From: Branchiostoma floridae
Lineage: Eukaryota; Chordata; Leptocardii; Amphioxiformes; Branchiostomatidae
Reading direction: 5' to 3'
Assembly: GCF_000003815.2 (NCBI RefSeq)
Contig: NC_049983.1
Location: 1,913,917-1,958,916 of the forward strand
Length of the DNA stretch: 45,000 nt
Every line of letters starts with the position of its first letter. Positions within the stretch are counted from its first letter, which is position 1. The position numbers and the translations under genes are program-made. Positions 1-10,319 of the stretch are shown here, in pieces. The notes beneath the pieces were generated by a model. That model did not search any database and had not been told where the DNA came from. It saw only the letters and a program-made list of their open reading frames with translations.

Positions 1-208
1 GGGGGGGGGGGGGGGCAACCCGCAGCCCGATGGCACACAAAGTTTTGCCTGCACGTAAAGTTCTACGGCGTGTCTGCGTGCTCCAAAATCCGTCGGATTC
101 CCTACGAGTTCGTACGGAGGCGGTACTTACCACTTACGAATTCCATAAGATTGCCCACGTTTTGACACGTAGACAGTACGTATTTGCACGTACGGCGGGT
201 TGTGCCCT
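1..208. mobile_element. MITE family A, right part (copy 1)
   Basis: This is the right part of a short non-autonomous DNA transposon whose full copies lie at 39859-40177 and 41963-42294. It ends in GCGGGTTGTGCCCT followed by TA, the same end as the other two. The left end is missing: the window opens on 15 G residues, so the copy is truncated or the assembly is poor there. An open frame of about 60 codons runs through it, but that frame is shared by the repeat copies and is not taken as a host gene. Confidence 0.8.
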
Positions 209-274
209 TAGCTTAAGGCAACATTTTCTGGTTTCCAGGGTAGAGCCAATGACTTACGAATATTGTCCTACTAG

Positions 275-489
275 ACGTTCCTAAGAAGAAGTGGCGTGAA
301 GATTTACGTTGCGGTCAGGGCTACCCTGCCCCGAACGGTAACCCTGCTGAATGCGACCCTGCCGGTACTGTCCCCTGCTGCTCCCCGGGACACTGGTGCG
401 GCAAGACTGTATACCACTGTGACTGTGCGGGTTGTATTGACTACAGGGACCAAGGTACTATAATCTTGCTCATATATCTACCGACGTAG
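275..489 (+). CDS. Hevein-like Cys-rich module exon, partial gene
   Basis: An exon encoding an 8-cysteine module. The acceptor is CCTACTAG at 267-274 and the frame opens V-P-K-K-K-W-R-E-D. After C1 and C2 the spacing is CC-x5-C-x6-C, with S after the CC pair and W-C-G-x-T later, which matches type-1 chitin-binding (hevein) modules; GlcNAc/chitin binding is inferred. The frame can run to a TAG at 487-489, with AATAAA about 190 bp downstream, making this a terminal exon. It can also leave by a GT at 455, giving a phase 1-1 exon that joins the kringle exon at 1312 in frame. The sequence does not decide between these. The start of the protein lies upstream of the window. No start codon was assigned because the exon is internal. 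Confidence 0.7.
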
Positions 490-681
490 GCCATTTCATT
501 TCAGTTACAACTCCTTGCAAAAACGAGACAGAGCAATTTTGACATAATGTTCTAGAGTATAACCATAAGCTTGTTACATTAGATTAGATTGGTTTAGCTG
601 TTAGACTTTGGTAATAGTACATAGTTCAACTCCATTGTATACACTCTTTGCCGTACATTGTATCTGTTACAATTGTCGCGC

Positions 682-687
682 AATAAA
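682..687 (+). promoter_or_regulatory. Possible polyadenylation signal AATAAA
   Basis: A canonical AATAAA hexamer in an AT-rich, TTC-rich context about 190 bp downstream of the TAG at 487-489. It fits the 3' end of the hevein-like exon if that exon is terminal. It would be skipped if the exon splices on to the kringle exon. Confidence 0.4.
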
Positions 688-689
688 GT

Positions 690-1080
690 TCTTCTTCTTC
701 TATAGCCAGGCTATGAGAACAAATCGACCACAGTCCCCCTAATGGTCATGTCACAAGCTTGGCTTAATGAAGAAGAGAGCAGTACATTAAAAAAAAGTAT
801 AATTTCAAGTTCAAGAAGAAAATGTTACTTTCTTCTAAGAAAATGCTGTAGGGAAAATTTTAGCCCGTGAAAAAACATTTTTTCTTAAACACTAAAAGAT
901 TTCTTTCTTTAAGAAACATTTTCTGTGTATCAGAAGAGATAGGAAACTAGGACAGGAAATTTGTTGGGTGGCATGTCCTCCCATTCCAAACTTGCTTATA
1001 TTCCTGTTTAAAATCAATACATCGTATACTAATACTGTATGTATGTTTATCTGTGACGGTAGTCAACATTATGTTACAAT
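690..1080. other. Non-coding gap with AAGAAA-rich patch
   Basis: No coding signal was seen. A patch at about 790-925 is dense in AAGAAA/TTTCTT words, like the arms of the inner transposon at 21857-24114. It could be a remnant of the same element type, but no terminal repeat was found here. Confidence 0.35.
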
Positions 1081-1282
1081 TCAAGACTTTATATCCGTAC
1101 AAAAAATAAAGCGCTTACCAACAAGCTTTCGATCAGTCCTCTGATCCTTATCAAGTTGAAATGACCCAAAGCCTAAGTCAAACATCCGGACCGGAAGTGT
1201 GACGTCAGCAAAGGGTCAAAGGTGCTTGGCAGTCGGTATCGGCCCCCGTCTTGGTTAAGGGAAGGTTGGTGAGCTCATAGTG
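1081..1282. mobile_element. MITE family B, left half
   Basis: Closely matches the left part of the element at 10045-10316: the TATATCCGTAC start, AAAATAAAGCGCTTACCAAC, the TGATC-type palindromic motif, then a GTGACGTCAGCAAAGGGTCAAAGGTGC block. The right terminal inverted repeat seen in the other copy is absent, so this copy is truncated. It abuts the intron edge of the kringle exon. Confidence 0.7.
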
Positions 1283-1311
1283 TACTGATACTGTACATGT
1301 CTTTTTTTTAG

Positions 1312-1572
1312 ATGTCCATCAACCAGGAGATTGCCAGGCCGAGGGAAATGGAGTGTCCTACCGAGGAACAGTCTCCGTGACCGAAACAGGCAGGACGTGT
1401 CAGCGCTGGGACAGTCAGTTTCCTCATCCACACGACAGGACACCTGAAAATTACCCATTATCCGGACTGGAGGGGAACTACTGCCGGAATCCTGACGGCT
1501 CACGCAGAGTCTGGTGCTATACCAGGGATGATCTCTTCATGAGATGGGATTATTGTGACGTCCCAATCTGTG
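1312..1572 (+). CDS. Kringle domain exon
   Basis: One complete kringle in a single 261-bp exon. The acceptor is a T-run plus AG at 1310-1311 and the donor is GTAAGG at 1573. The six kringle cysteines are in order (G-D-C, R-T-C, N-Y-C, V-W-C, D-Y-C, P-I-C), with the hallmark stretch N-Y-C-R-N-P-D-G and W-C-Y-T. The exon begins and ends in phase 1, the usual arrangement for shuffled extracellular modules. The position after P-D-G is Ser where lysine-binding kringles carry a second Asp, so classic lysine binding may be lost (inference). It joins the C-type lectin exon at 1857 in frame, and could join the hevein-like exon upstream. No signal peptide exon was found in the window. Likely a secreted or surface-exposed mosaic lectin; target unknown. 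Confidence 0.9.
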
Positions 1573-1856
1573 GTAAGGTCTGTTTATGTAACCTTAGCTT
1601 TGTGTTATGATCTTATTTTATCTGTAATTGGCTTAGTTTTATGAATGACATTGATTTTTGCCTCCCCCTTCCGGAAAGCAATTGTGGCCACACCCACATG
1701 TGACCCAATATCACCCATTGTCAATACGATTTTAATGCTTGCCAGAGGATCTGCTCTCCAGGGTACGAGGCACATGTTGTTAAGCAGCATCTATTGGATC
1801 TTGAGTTCCCCAAAGGATCCCATACATAAAAATCGGTTTCTGTTGAACTGTTTCAG

Positions 1857-2143
1857 AAGCCGTTCACGTGGAAAACAGATGCCCAGACGGCTACAAACTA
1901 CTCGTCGGGACCTGCATCCGACTCTTTATAGACGGAATGTCGCATCATATGGCTACCCAGGCGTGCGAGTCGGAAAGAGCGACGCTAGCCATGCCCAAGA
2001 CGGGAGCATTTGACGGCGCCTTGAGAGATCTGGTGATGCATGAAGGAGGAAACAACAACTACTGGATCGGTTTGTGGGAAGGAGAGACGGACACGGGCTG
2101 GCAGTGGGTGGACGGGACTCCCTTACAGACCAATGATTACACG
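1857..2143 (+). CDS. C-type lectin domain, first exon
   Basis: The N-terminal two thirds of a C-type lectin-like domain. The acceptor is TTTCAG at 1851-1856 and the donor GTTGGT starts at 2144. The exon enters in phase 1 (the split codon joins the kringle exon) and leaves in phase 0. Visible landmarks are C-P-D-G-Y at the start, the conserved A-x-x-A-C around 'A-T-Q-A-C', the W-I-G-L core and W-Q-W-V-D-G-T before the donor. The exon at 38928-39217 on the other strand is an obvious paralogue with identical phases. The donor is weaker than that paralogue's GTCAGT. Reading through instead would soon stop, so splicing to 3315 is strongly favoured by phase and homology. Confidence 0.88.
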
Positions 2144-3314
2144 GTTGGTACTATTAGGACCTTTACGTTCTGGTTACTCCAAGCTTTCTTCAAGAATGAC
2201 TGTTTTTTTAAAGGTAAAGTACATACCTCCATATTGTCGACGGCTTACAGTCCATCTTGTTCACGGAATGTGACCTAGTCTCGATATCTCGCGAGAGAGC
2301 ACGAGACTAGTTCAGGCTTGCGTAGATCATCTGTCCCCTCCCCTTGCCTCCTTGCTGAGTAGGGGCTCTGGACTTCACCTGAAAAAAAGGTGCACAACTA
2401 AAATTTAAGGGCACAATCATATAGTATGATGCCTTTATCAAATCTGACCGTTTCCAAACCATATCTCGTTGCTTGAGTAACCGCTTCTTGGTGCATTGTG
2501 ATCATTCCTTTGCAGGTAACACCTAGTAACGTTCGTTGAATAAAATATTGGGCACTTGAGCTGCGACCTAAGATGTGCGAGTCGAATTGTTCTGCTGAAA
2601 GTCAGTTATCTACTTCTATCTAGATGAAATACTAAGGGAACCCTCAAAACATTTGACACTGTCCTCGCAAATTCATGTCATTAGGTACATGGTCCACTGA
2701 TCTCTTAACCTTTAAGTTTAATTTTTTGCCACGTATGTAGTGATTTTGAGGAGCATGTCGACTGGAAAGTAATGATCATAATATTCTGAAATTTGGAGGA
2801 TATTTACGATATGTTTTGTATGCCCCGACATTTAAGTTGCGCACCTTTATTTTTGGGTGAGACAAAGAACACCCCTTGTATCTACTTGAGGATGTTTGTG
2901 TTGATCTTAATGGTATTCTAAAAACAGTAATAAGGATGATTCCATTTATGGCGGCCATTTTGGATATTACGGGGTCACCCGGGGTCATGGCACCAGAACG
3001 AGGCTGCAGTTGGGCATTCTACAATATAGACTGTATTGCAGATATAAGTATGTCATCTTCGGGAGTGAATTTCACCGCTCTTAGGTGACATTTCAAACAT
3101 TTCAAGGGCTTTCCAAACATTCGCAAACAGATATGTTTATATTTGTATTGCCTTCTGTGCCGTTGCGCTGTTAAATGCCATTAATCATAACTATAAAAAA
3201 GAAGATGTTATTGAACTATCACTAACTACTAAAATAACTTGATAGCAACTGCAATCTATCAGAAAAACATGTTTGTTGATGTAACTTGACAACTAATGTT
3301 TCCTTTCTCAACAG
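2144..3314 (+). other. Intron inside the C-type lectin domain
   Basis: Phase-0 intron between the two CTLD exons. It starts GTTGGT and ends TTTCTCAACAG. It contains a small inverted repeat (CTAGTCTCG ... CGAGACTAG, about 2277-2311) and no recognisable gene. The sequence just before the acceptor resembles the corresponding intron end of the minus-strand paralogue at 38066 onward, supporting descent from one ancestor. Confidence 0.75.
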
Positions 3315-3464
3315 GGCTGGAACCCAGGAGAGCCCAGTAACTATGGTTTTGTGTGGGGTAATTGTGTGCAGTACTGGTCAGGATCGATAGGTTACCCCAT
3401 GTGGGATGACACTGACTGCTTCGTCTTCAAACGTTTTATCTGCCAAGCACCCGCTCTGAGATAA
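3315..3464 (+). CDS. C-type lectin domain, last exon with stop
   Basis: The terminal exon completes the CTLD and ends at TAA 3462-3464. It encodes G-W-N-P-G-E-P-S-N, then a Cys, M-W-D-D-x-D-C and F-I-C-Q. The carbohydrate and calcium positions read EPS in place of EPN, and WDD in place of WND. EPN-type lectins usually bind mannose-like sugars, so these changes may alter calcium or sugar binding (inference). Entry is phase 0, matching the exon at 1857. The exon at 37919-38065 (minus strand) is nearly the same in its first 27 bases and in the W-D-D region. The gene therefore reads hevein-like(?)-kringle-CTLD, with the 5' end outside or unrecognised. Confidence 0.9.
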   Translation, partial: GWNPGEPSNYGFVWGNCVQYWSGSIGYPMWDDTDCFVFKRFICQAPALR

Positions 3465-4919
3465 AACGTAAAAAAATATGTATGTCATGATGCAAGTTAT
3501 GCAATGCTTCTACAGCCAGTGTTTGTATTTGTTTCCTCTGCCCCACTTTTAGAAACATCAAAAAGGAACATCACATCAGCTGTCTAATACAGTATGTTTG
3601 TAAATATGTAAGTACAGTACGTAATGTTTAGAGGTAGCAGAACACAGTATTTGACGCGGGTACATAAAGTAGTACGGATAAACTTGTTGAAGGAGAGGTA
3701 AAAAGCCTTATTTTAGTGGCAGCCAGATATAACCTGAGTGTGCTGCGTGGTCACGGAAGGTTTCGACTCTGAGACTGTAGAGTGAAAGTTTTCTATTTCG
3801 TGTATAAATGCGCCCCATTACGCAACTGCCCTTCTCGTGTGAGCCGGCTGCAGTTATGTGACCTCCGCAGAGCGGCGTTTCAAAGTGGGCGTGAGAGGGC
3901 GATGCGCCGACAGGATTTTGTTGTTTTTCAATATTTTGTGGCGTGTACCCTGAACTCGAACATATCCGTTTTTGGTATTCCACCCTACTATATTTTTTTC
4001 CGCGTCGAAGGCAGTCACCTTGAGGCCCTTAACTATAGAAATCCCCATAGGCCGAAAACTGTGTTCTGCTACCTTAGACCGCATCTGTAAGCAGCGACAC
4101 CTATGCTGCAGTACAATGTAAACAAGTCAAATTGCTTTAAGGCAGTGACAGCTAAATGTTGGTAAATGCTTGGCAGCTAAACGTTGGTAAATACTTGTTC
4201 CTGTACAAAAGTCGTGTTATCTAGTCGATTAGAACTGTTGAACAGAAATAAGAAGAACATTTAGGAACAAAACGATTTATTAATTTTTTTAATGCTCAGA
4301 TATCAGTTCAAAGGATGTATGCCCATTGCCTGCCGCCGTCAGCAAAAAAAAGGCTAGCGTAAGTAGTGGCTTAGTAGGGTAACTGGAAATTTCAAGACGT
4401 AAAACATGTATTTTTATGCTGGACATACATACAAAATACCATGGGCACTAACGGAAATTAGATACAAAGAATCTAAGTCTAAAAAAACGCTTCTTACAGT
4501 TTTGTGTGTGTATATCAGATAATTTACTGACAATTACAGTTCTTAAAGGGTTTCCTTTTTATGCCTAAAGCTAAGTTGAAAATACCTAACATGAATCTAA
4601 ATGTCATGATAAGAAGCAATCTTTTATTAGTGCCTCACATATAGTATGTTATCAACAAGCACTAAATGTAACCGGAAAAAAACTTTGTGATTTCAAGTAC
4701 ACATTTAGATAAATAGGCACGAAAACTGTATATTCAGGTACATCACAGTACACGTTTTTCTCTATCCTAGTCAAGGAACATAATGGCGATAAAGATGATG
4801 AGAATGATACAATAAAGATAATTTTAATCACGTGACGTGCACGGAATTATGTAGATGCAGCCTTTTAAGCAGTGCAACGGTGTTTGCCTTTGTTTTAGCA
4901 GCATAACCCAATAAGCTAC
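3465..4919. other. Non-coding stretch
   Basis: AT-rich sequence downstream of the lectin stop. The open frames around 3708-4090 overlap on both strands and show no domain, so they are not called. No polyadenylation signal for the lectin gene was clear, and nothing else was recognised. Confidence 0.5.
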
Positions 4920-4921
4920 TA

Positions 4922-5027
4922 GTACTCTCCAAGTAGAAGTTAGTGGAGAAAATTGTGAACTTTTCTGTCACGTTTTCTATCCCCAAATAGTCAGAATTTT
5001 CTCCACCATCCTCTGCTTGGAGAGTAC
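4922..5027. mobile_element. 106-bp foldback MITE with TA target duplication
   Basis: Long imperfect inverted repeats of about 38 bp: GTACTCTCCAAG then GTGGAGAAAATT on the left, mirrored by AATTTTCTCCAC then CTTGGAGAGTAC on the right. TA flanks both ends (4920-4921 and 5028-5029). Almost the entire element folds into one hairpin. No coding capacity. Confidence 0.8.
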
Positions 5028-5439
5028 TAATCAGTTATGGGTGCATTGCGAATATAGTGATGTTGGACAAACAGCATCATTATCATAGTTTGTATATGAT
5101 AAACATGTCGTAACTCGTGTACTGGTTGCAATTGGCATTCGTAATTTAGTTATAATTCGTGTTTGCATAAAAAAAGCCGCTGTTGTGATTGAAAAGCTGC
5201 ACAATTCAGCCTCCACGGCTGCAAGACTGCTTCTATTTCGTGTGACAGTCATTTCTGTATTTGTGAAACGAATAAATAAACCAGTCTACTACTACTACTA
5301 CACCATGGTGTCTGGGTATATTTTGATGTTTGGCCTCCTGGTGGTTTTCTATCGTACTGCAACAGGATTTGAATGACAAAATTATTCACACTGCAGTAGC
5401 GACACCTAGCGGCAAGGCGAGGTTGAATCATGAATGTGG

Positions 5440-5560
5440 CCTTGGTTGGGTCAAGTGACGTAACGGCAGTGTGCATGACCCATAACATAAAAGGTCCTGG
5501 GTTCGAATTCGATGACATGCCACCAAAACTGTGCCCTTGGGAAAGGGGCTTTAAATGAAT
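5440..5560 (+). mobile_element. tRNA-derived SINE, copy 1
   Basis: A B-box-like GGGTTCGAATTC lies at 5499-5510, followed by GCCACCAAAACTGTGCCCTTGGGAAAGG and a TTTAAA/T-rich tail. The same body, in the order GCCACC - TGCCCTTGAGAAAGGCACTT, is seen on the minus strand at 40601-40740. The head is diverged and the A box is unclear. Confidence 0.65.
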
Positions 5561-5689
5561 TTTATTTTTTTCACTTAATATTAAGATAAAACTTTAATGA
5601 TAGAACTGTATTGCGCGACAATGTAGCAGGTACAATGTATGGCAATCTGAATGTACATGGGAGTTGAACTATATACTATTGCAAATTGA

Positions 5690-5830
5690 AATTCATTTTC
5701 TATGTCATTATGGCATGTGGGACAAAGTCTCTCATTGGCTGGTATGTTGTAGTGTCGGCCCTTTTCAATTTGTAAGGTGTGCGTACTAATCCTTAGTTTC
5801 ATTAAGTGAGTATCAAGCTACGGAAAGGAC
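5690..5830 (-). pseudogene. LINE C-terminal zinc-knuckle fragment
   Basis: The minus strand reads L-M-K-L-R-I-S-T-H-T-L-Q, then R-H-Y-N-I-P-A-N-E-R-L-C-P-T-C-H and I-E-N-E-F-Q-F. This is the C-x-x-C plus E-x-E-F-x-F end typical of many LINE polyproteins. It degrades on both sides and has no reverse transcriptase attached, so it is a dead fragment. Confidence 0.6.
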
Positions 5831-6153
5831 GTTATGTGAAAAGAACACACCACAATTGTCTAAAAGAGTAAGAGTCCTTTTCCGGTGAGACATGATCAGT
5901 TAAATTTGTCTTAATAATATGCAGCTTGTACTCTTCAGTACAAACCTGGTGCGTTACACAATGAGGCGGCTTACCAATGCAACGTAATAAAAACAAACAA
6001 AAGCACTCAGTATTGCCTTGAGGTCACCGAACTGTCACTGAAATGTTGACTAAGTATATTGATTCTTTGCTTGTGTGCCTTTCCATCCATGCGAGACTAC
6101 AAAGTACAAGGTGACTTTGAGTCAACCAAACAAAGACATCCATCAGTAAGCAG

Positions 6154-6555
6154 TATACACCTTTCTCACGCGGCGGCCATGATAGATCTAAAACGAGTTC
6201 AATGAGGCAAACAAAAGACTGTCCATCATAATTAGCAGTTCAACCAATGATGGCCCACCAATTAGGAAAGCGACCAATAAGAGATTTGGCTGCATGTCCG
6301 CCAAATATTTGCATTATTATGTTTTTATTTTGCATCTCTTAAGGGACTATGTGGTCAGTCTACGCTAATCTAAATTGCTACATCTTTCGATGCATAGCAC
6401 TATTTAAGATATTCATTTTTTGATCTTATATTGTGAAAATTTGTGTGGTTTGGGGGGAATCTAAATGGGAGCTGGTTTTAGAAATAAGTTTTGTCTGTTT
6501 GCCTCATTGACCTCGTCTTCGTTCTATCATGGCCGCTGCGTGAGAAAGGTGTATA
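6154..6555. mobile_element. MITE family C, about 400 bp
   Basis: Terminal inverted repeats of about 60 bp: TATACACCTTTCTCACGC at 6154 and its complement GCGTGAGAAAGGTGTATA ending at 6555. The homology continues inward through GGCCATGATAG and CAATGAGGCAAACA. It is flanked by CAG on both sides (6151-6153, 6556-6558), or by TA if the ends are drawn two bases in. No open frame of interest. Confidence 0.75.
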
Positions 6556-6559
6556 CAGG

Positions 6560-7980
6560 CCCTTCTGTAAGGTTGGAGCAAACAGAGGACCTGATACAAT
6601 GTTTGTAGTGTGACAAGACCCCAGACGACCATACCTTACATAACTTTGACAAAAAAGGGCCACCAATATGACCGAGTCTTTTTCAACTTGCTGACCTTTA
6701 ACATGTAAAATTCCTGAATTTATGTCGACAAACAGATGATAGTTCATGAAGGTTTATTTTTAGTCTCTTTCGTACCGTACGATTGATGACCCTTAAGATA
6801 ACGGGTACACAAAACAACATATCAACCGCTCTAAGTCAATCAGAGCTAAAAACTGCCGGCTAAGTTGTTATTAGAAAGGTTACCGGTCTGTATGGCTGAC
6901 CTGTTTACAGAACCTGTTAATACAAGGATTATTCCTCTCCGTGTTTACCAATAACACGTGTCGAGTTACCCTTATAGGTATGTAAAGTTTGGTCTAGAAA
7001 CACTTTGTGTCCTTGGTTATTGAGTGTCTTCCTGTGTTCAGTATCAATATGTGTTTAGGGAAAACAATATTCAAACACTCTTTCATAAAGCTGAATAGTC
7101 AAGATGAGCCATGAGTTTTACAGTCAAGTGTTTATCTTGAGCCCCAGGGTATACTGGGAAAATCCTAAGTGTGTTGTTAATAGACGGATTCCACAGCACT
7201 GCCCACATCCACAAGAATTGCAAATATTCAAAGAACATGCATGCAGCCACTCTCATTGGTCGAGCCGCTAAGTGTCATGCTATGATTGGTTATACCTGTG
7301 CTTGACGGTTGGGATCGGTCTGTTTGGAGACAACACCACTTCCTGTTTCCGGATGGGACGGGGGGTTAGTTTAATCTTGGGGTACTCGTAGACCACACAA
7401 CCAGGAATAAGGAAGAAGTCAAGTCTTAGGGCCAAGATCTGTACCTGAAAAGATACGTCGACGACCCAGCCGACCGTGGCAAGATCTGAAGAATTCAGGA
7501 AGTCCTCTTGTTTATCTGGTAGGTGAAATACGCTTGACTGGGTACTCTTCATAAACAATGTCTGCAAGCTGGTACAATCAACCTGTTCACGGTCACTACT
7601 ACTATTTTTATAGTGTACCCTACATCCAGAATTCATACGTTTGATTTGGCAGGGTTAGTGTACGATCGCTTATAGTGTTCTTGAATAGTGTCTGCAAGCT
7701 GGTACAACCTACTTGTTCTCGGCCAGTGCTACTCTCTTTACAGTCTCACATTACATTCCACGTAATGTAATTACATTCCATGGGGGAGGGGGGGGGGAGC
7801 TCTCTAGTAACGGCATATACCAGCAATGCATGCAATCCTATTGGAAAGTCAATGGAAAATGCGTCATTACTACAATAATTTCTAATTATAAAAAAATCAA
7901 ATCAAATGCAAACTGTTACGTCAACTGTCAATAAACGCTATTACAAGAACTGTTATATATTGACTAATCTGCAAATACCT
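6560..7980. other. Non-coding stretch with short direct repeat
   Basis: No recognisable gene. GTCTGCAAGCTGGTACAA followed by a related CNTGTTCNCGG block occurs at 7560-7600 and again at 7688-7725, about 130 bp apart: a local duplication. A 118-codon minus-strand frame at 7280-7636 has no family features and was not called. A broken G-run lies at 7782-7797. Confidence 0.45.
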
Positions 7981-8070
7981 CTCTCTCTCTCTCTCTCTCT
8001 GTCACACACACACACACACACATACACACACACACACACACGCGCGCACACACACACACTCACTCACTAA
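7979..8070. repeat. CT then CA microsatellite
   Basis: A (CT)n tract runs directly into (CA)n with CG interruptions and a final CACT repeat. Compound dinucleotide microsatellite. Confidence 0.95.
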
Positions 8071-8189
8071 TCAGAGCCCTTGGATTAGCCCTGTAGGCTG
8101 AAATGGCAAGCTGACGATGAGTCGACTATCTAACAGGGATGCACAAAGCTCTAAAATATTAATAGATGTCCTTTTATCTCCGCGGAATG

Positions 8190-8350
8190 TCAGTGACATC
8201 GTGAACAAGATAAAAATGGCTGGATGGATCGGTTTTATGTTTGGTATACATGTATTATTATGATGAGAAAAAAACTGACGATGATTGTATTTCGATGCCC
8301 CTATCAGTGGAAGTTCTGGCCTTGAGATCTCGTGTTTTGAACATGCCAAT
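8190..8350 (-). repeat. Diverged copy of the interspersed repeat at 11.5 kb
   Basis: On the minus strand this follows the same order of words as 11520-11690: cat-gtt-c-aaaacacgagatc, gg-aagtt, ATG-CC-CTA, then a 'ACCAA...AAACC-ATCCA-CCA' block ending in TTATCTTG. It is a heavily mutated, inverted relative of that repeat. No coding. Confidence 0.5.
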
Positions 8351-8859
8351 ATGGTGATGGTTTTTCGGTAGTAAATAATATATGTAGCCCTTGTCGCTCC
8401 TAGTGGATAGTTTTTGAATTGCAGGGGAATTGCAAAGAAGATAACTACAGAATGGCATATGCTTCTTGTGTCAGGTTGACGTTGTATGTAAATTATTTAT
8501 CTGTCAACTATTCTTCTGTTGCGACATCTACTAACCTAATGGGTTTGTTATGTACCATAAAGGTCTTCATTTATCATTTATGGACAGAAAATGGTGACTT
8601 GGATCACGTAATGACTCTTCTGACTGTCTGGTCAATGTACTGTAGAATGTTTGGATAACGACTTGATGTTCAAACCTACATAGAATGATTTTCCATGTTT
8701 GTAAATCGTTTATTTGTGGTATTTGAAAATAAGTTGTTGCGTTAGGGTTGGGTGTTTGGACCAGACCCCTGAGGCCCTGGGTTTCAGAATATCCTGAAAT
8801 GTCCTACTAGGCCTTCAGCAGACACCAAACATGAATGTTATTTCAATAGTGAGAAAATG

Positions 8860-9230
8860 AGTACAGTCAAACCTGTCAAGAGTAACCACTCAAGGGACCG
8901 AGCAAAAATGGTTCTAATCAGCACGACTGAGTAAGATTTGTTGACCAGTAGGTTTCTTGAACAGCATGTATTCCGTAAAATTTGTATGGTACACCTGTCC
9001 ACAGAAAGGCAAAAATACACCACTTAAACGTTACATTTATTCTCGTTGGCGTAATTGGTTGGGGGGGGGGGGGGGGGGAGTAAGCTATCTACGATATTGC
9101 AAAGTCCACATCGGTCCAAGACCTTCACTAGAGGCTAGGGAGAAAGTTCAACAAGTGCCTCTCGTATGCATTGAAAGGCCGATCCCATACCTTGTGATCG
9201 CTGACCTCAATAAAAAAAAAAAAAAAAACG
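8860..9230. repeat. Repeat fragments and homopolymers
   Basis: About 8865-8940 resembles the 'AACCTGTC..TAGTGACCACTCAAGGGACCG' repeat seen in another form at 26928-26968 (GTGGCCACTATAGACAGGTGG). An 18-G run lies at 9061-9078 and a long A run near 9211-9228 follows a CAATAAAA-type end. No gene supported. Confidence 0.45.
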
Positions 9231-9359
9231 AAAAATAAAAGCATAAAAATAAAAATATTAAACGGACATACATGTACAAGTCATTCTTTAATTGGTCGTA
9301 ACGTTAATTACAGGTCTCTCATTGGTCAACTGTTAATTGTGAGGAACCAGTTTATTCTG

Positions 9360-9499
9360 ACCCTCCGGCCTTTTTATGCAAATGTACAAACAGGTTGGAC
9401 CACTTCGCTCTGCCGGAAGTGAATGGTCGCGTCCAAAGGTGACAGCGGCACACCATATCCGTTTAGCTTCGTTCTCCACAACTACTGATACAAAAAATG
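9360..9499 (+). promoter_or_regulatory. Possible promoter and first coding exon (ATG at donor)
   Basis: An ATGCAAAT octamer lies at about 9376, an ETS-like GCCGGAAGTG at 9412-9421, then a C/T-rich leader, and an ATG at 9497-9499 immediately followed by a consensus GTGAGT donor. A first exon carrying only the start codon is typical of some housekeeping genes. No matching second exon was found. Splicing to the galactosyltransferase acceptor at 12473 would give only a short peptide before a stop. The call rests on motif spacing only. Confidence 0.3.
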
Positions 9500-10040
9500 G
9501 TGAGTAATTTTCTTTGTAAACGTTACTTGGTTCCTGTTAACAAACACAATGCACTGTTGGTTTTCAAAGGGCAGTTGTTTTTCTCAGAGGAACATTATGG
9601 ACTCACTCAACTGGGATTTTGAGATTAATGTTTTTTGTTGTTTACGCCTTGATGCATTCAGTGGGGGTGGGGGGTCAATTCTTCTGTTGAGACTTTATAA
9701 GGCTGGTGTGTGTCGTTACAGTGCTTTGTAGAATATTCGCTTGCTTTTTCTAACGGTTTGGTTAATTGATTGATTGAATAATAGATTATTTCAACATATG
9801 GTTACTGCATATTGATAATGAACAACGGCATATGACATGACTGTGTATTTCCTGTCCCTGAACTCATGCTGTACATATTGCTGTAGGTACAATTGCAGAC
9901 AATGTATTTGCTATTATAGACGATTTATCTTTTAAATAGTTGTTTTAACTTACTTAGAATGATGCTATTGATCATCATCCTGCTCATGTTATATTCCAGC
10001 TTTTATACTTGAATGTAAGTTCATCTGTATTATGTTATTA
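9500..10040. other. Non-coding stretch
   Basis: AT-rich sequence with a short G-run near 9660. Nothing recognisable was seen. If the exon at 9360-9499 is real, this is the start of its intron. Confidence 0.4.
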
Positions 10041-10044
10041 TTTT

Positions 10045-10316
10045 AGACCCTATATCCGTACACAAAATAAAGCGCTTACCAACAAGATTTTGATCAGTTC
10101 TCTGATCCTATCAAGCTGGAAGTGTGACGTCAGCAAAGGGTCAAAGGTGCTCAGTAGTCTGTACCGGCCCCGTCTCGGTTGAGGGAAGGTTGGTGGGCTC
10201 TGATGTAAATGGCCTCTTTCACTCCCCTGAGATAGTGGGCTTTGGGTCATTTCAGCTTAATAAGGATCAGAGGACTGATCAAAAGCGCTTTATTTTGTGT
10301 ACGGATATATGGTCTT
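10045..10316. mobile_element. MITE family B, full copy (about 270 bp)
   Basis: Terminal inverted repeats of about 70 bp: AGACCCTATATCCGTACAC / AAAATAAAGCGCTT on the left, with the complement AAGCGCTTTATTTTGTGT / ACGGATATATGGTCT on the right. A GATCAG..CTCTGATCC block inside both arms folds on itself. The centre holds GTGACGTCAGCAAAGGG as in the truncated copy at 1081. A duplication of the target could not be fixed. Confidence 0.8.
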
Positions 10317-10319
10317 AAA

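Noticed and set aside
30-284. 84-codon open frame at the window start as a gene
   Set aside because: It lies within a MITE whose other copies carry the same frame, and its end overlaps the real exon in another frame.
3708-4090. Overlapping frames on both strands
   Set aside because: They shadow each other and show no domain; length is within chance for this sequence.
5440-5560. tRNA gene from the B box
   Set aside because: No cloverleaf; the downstream GTGCCCTTGGGAAAGG body recurs at 40601-40740, so it is a SINE.
7280-7636. 118-codon minus-strand frame
   Set aside because: No family motif, no splice or promoter support, composition like its surroundings.
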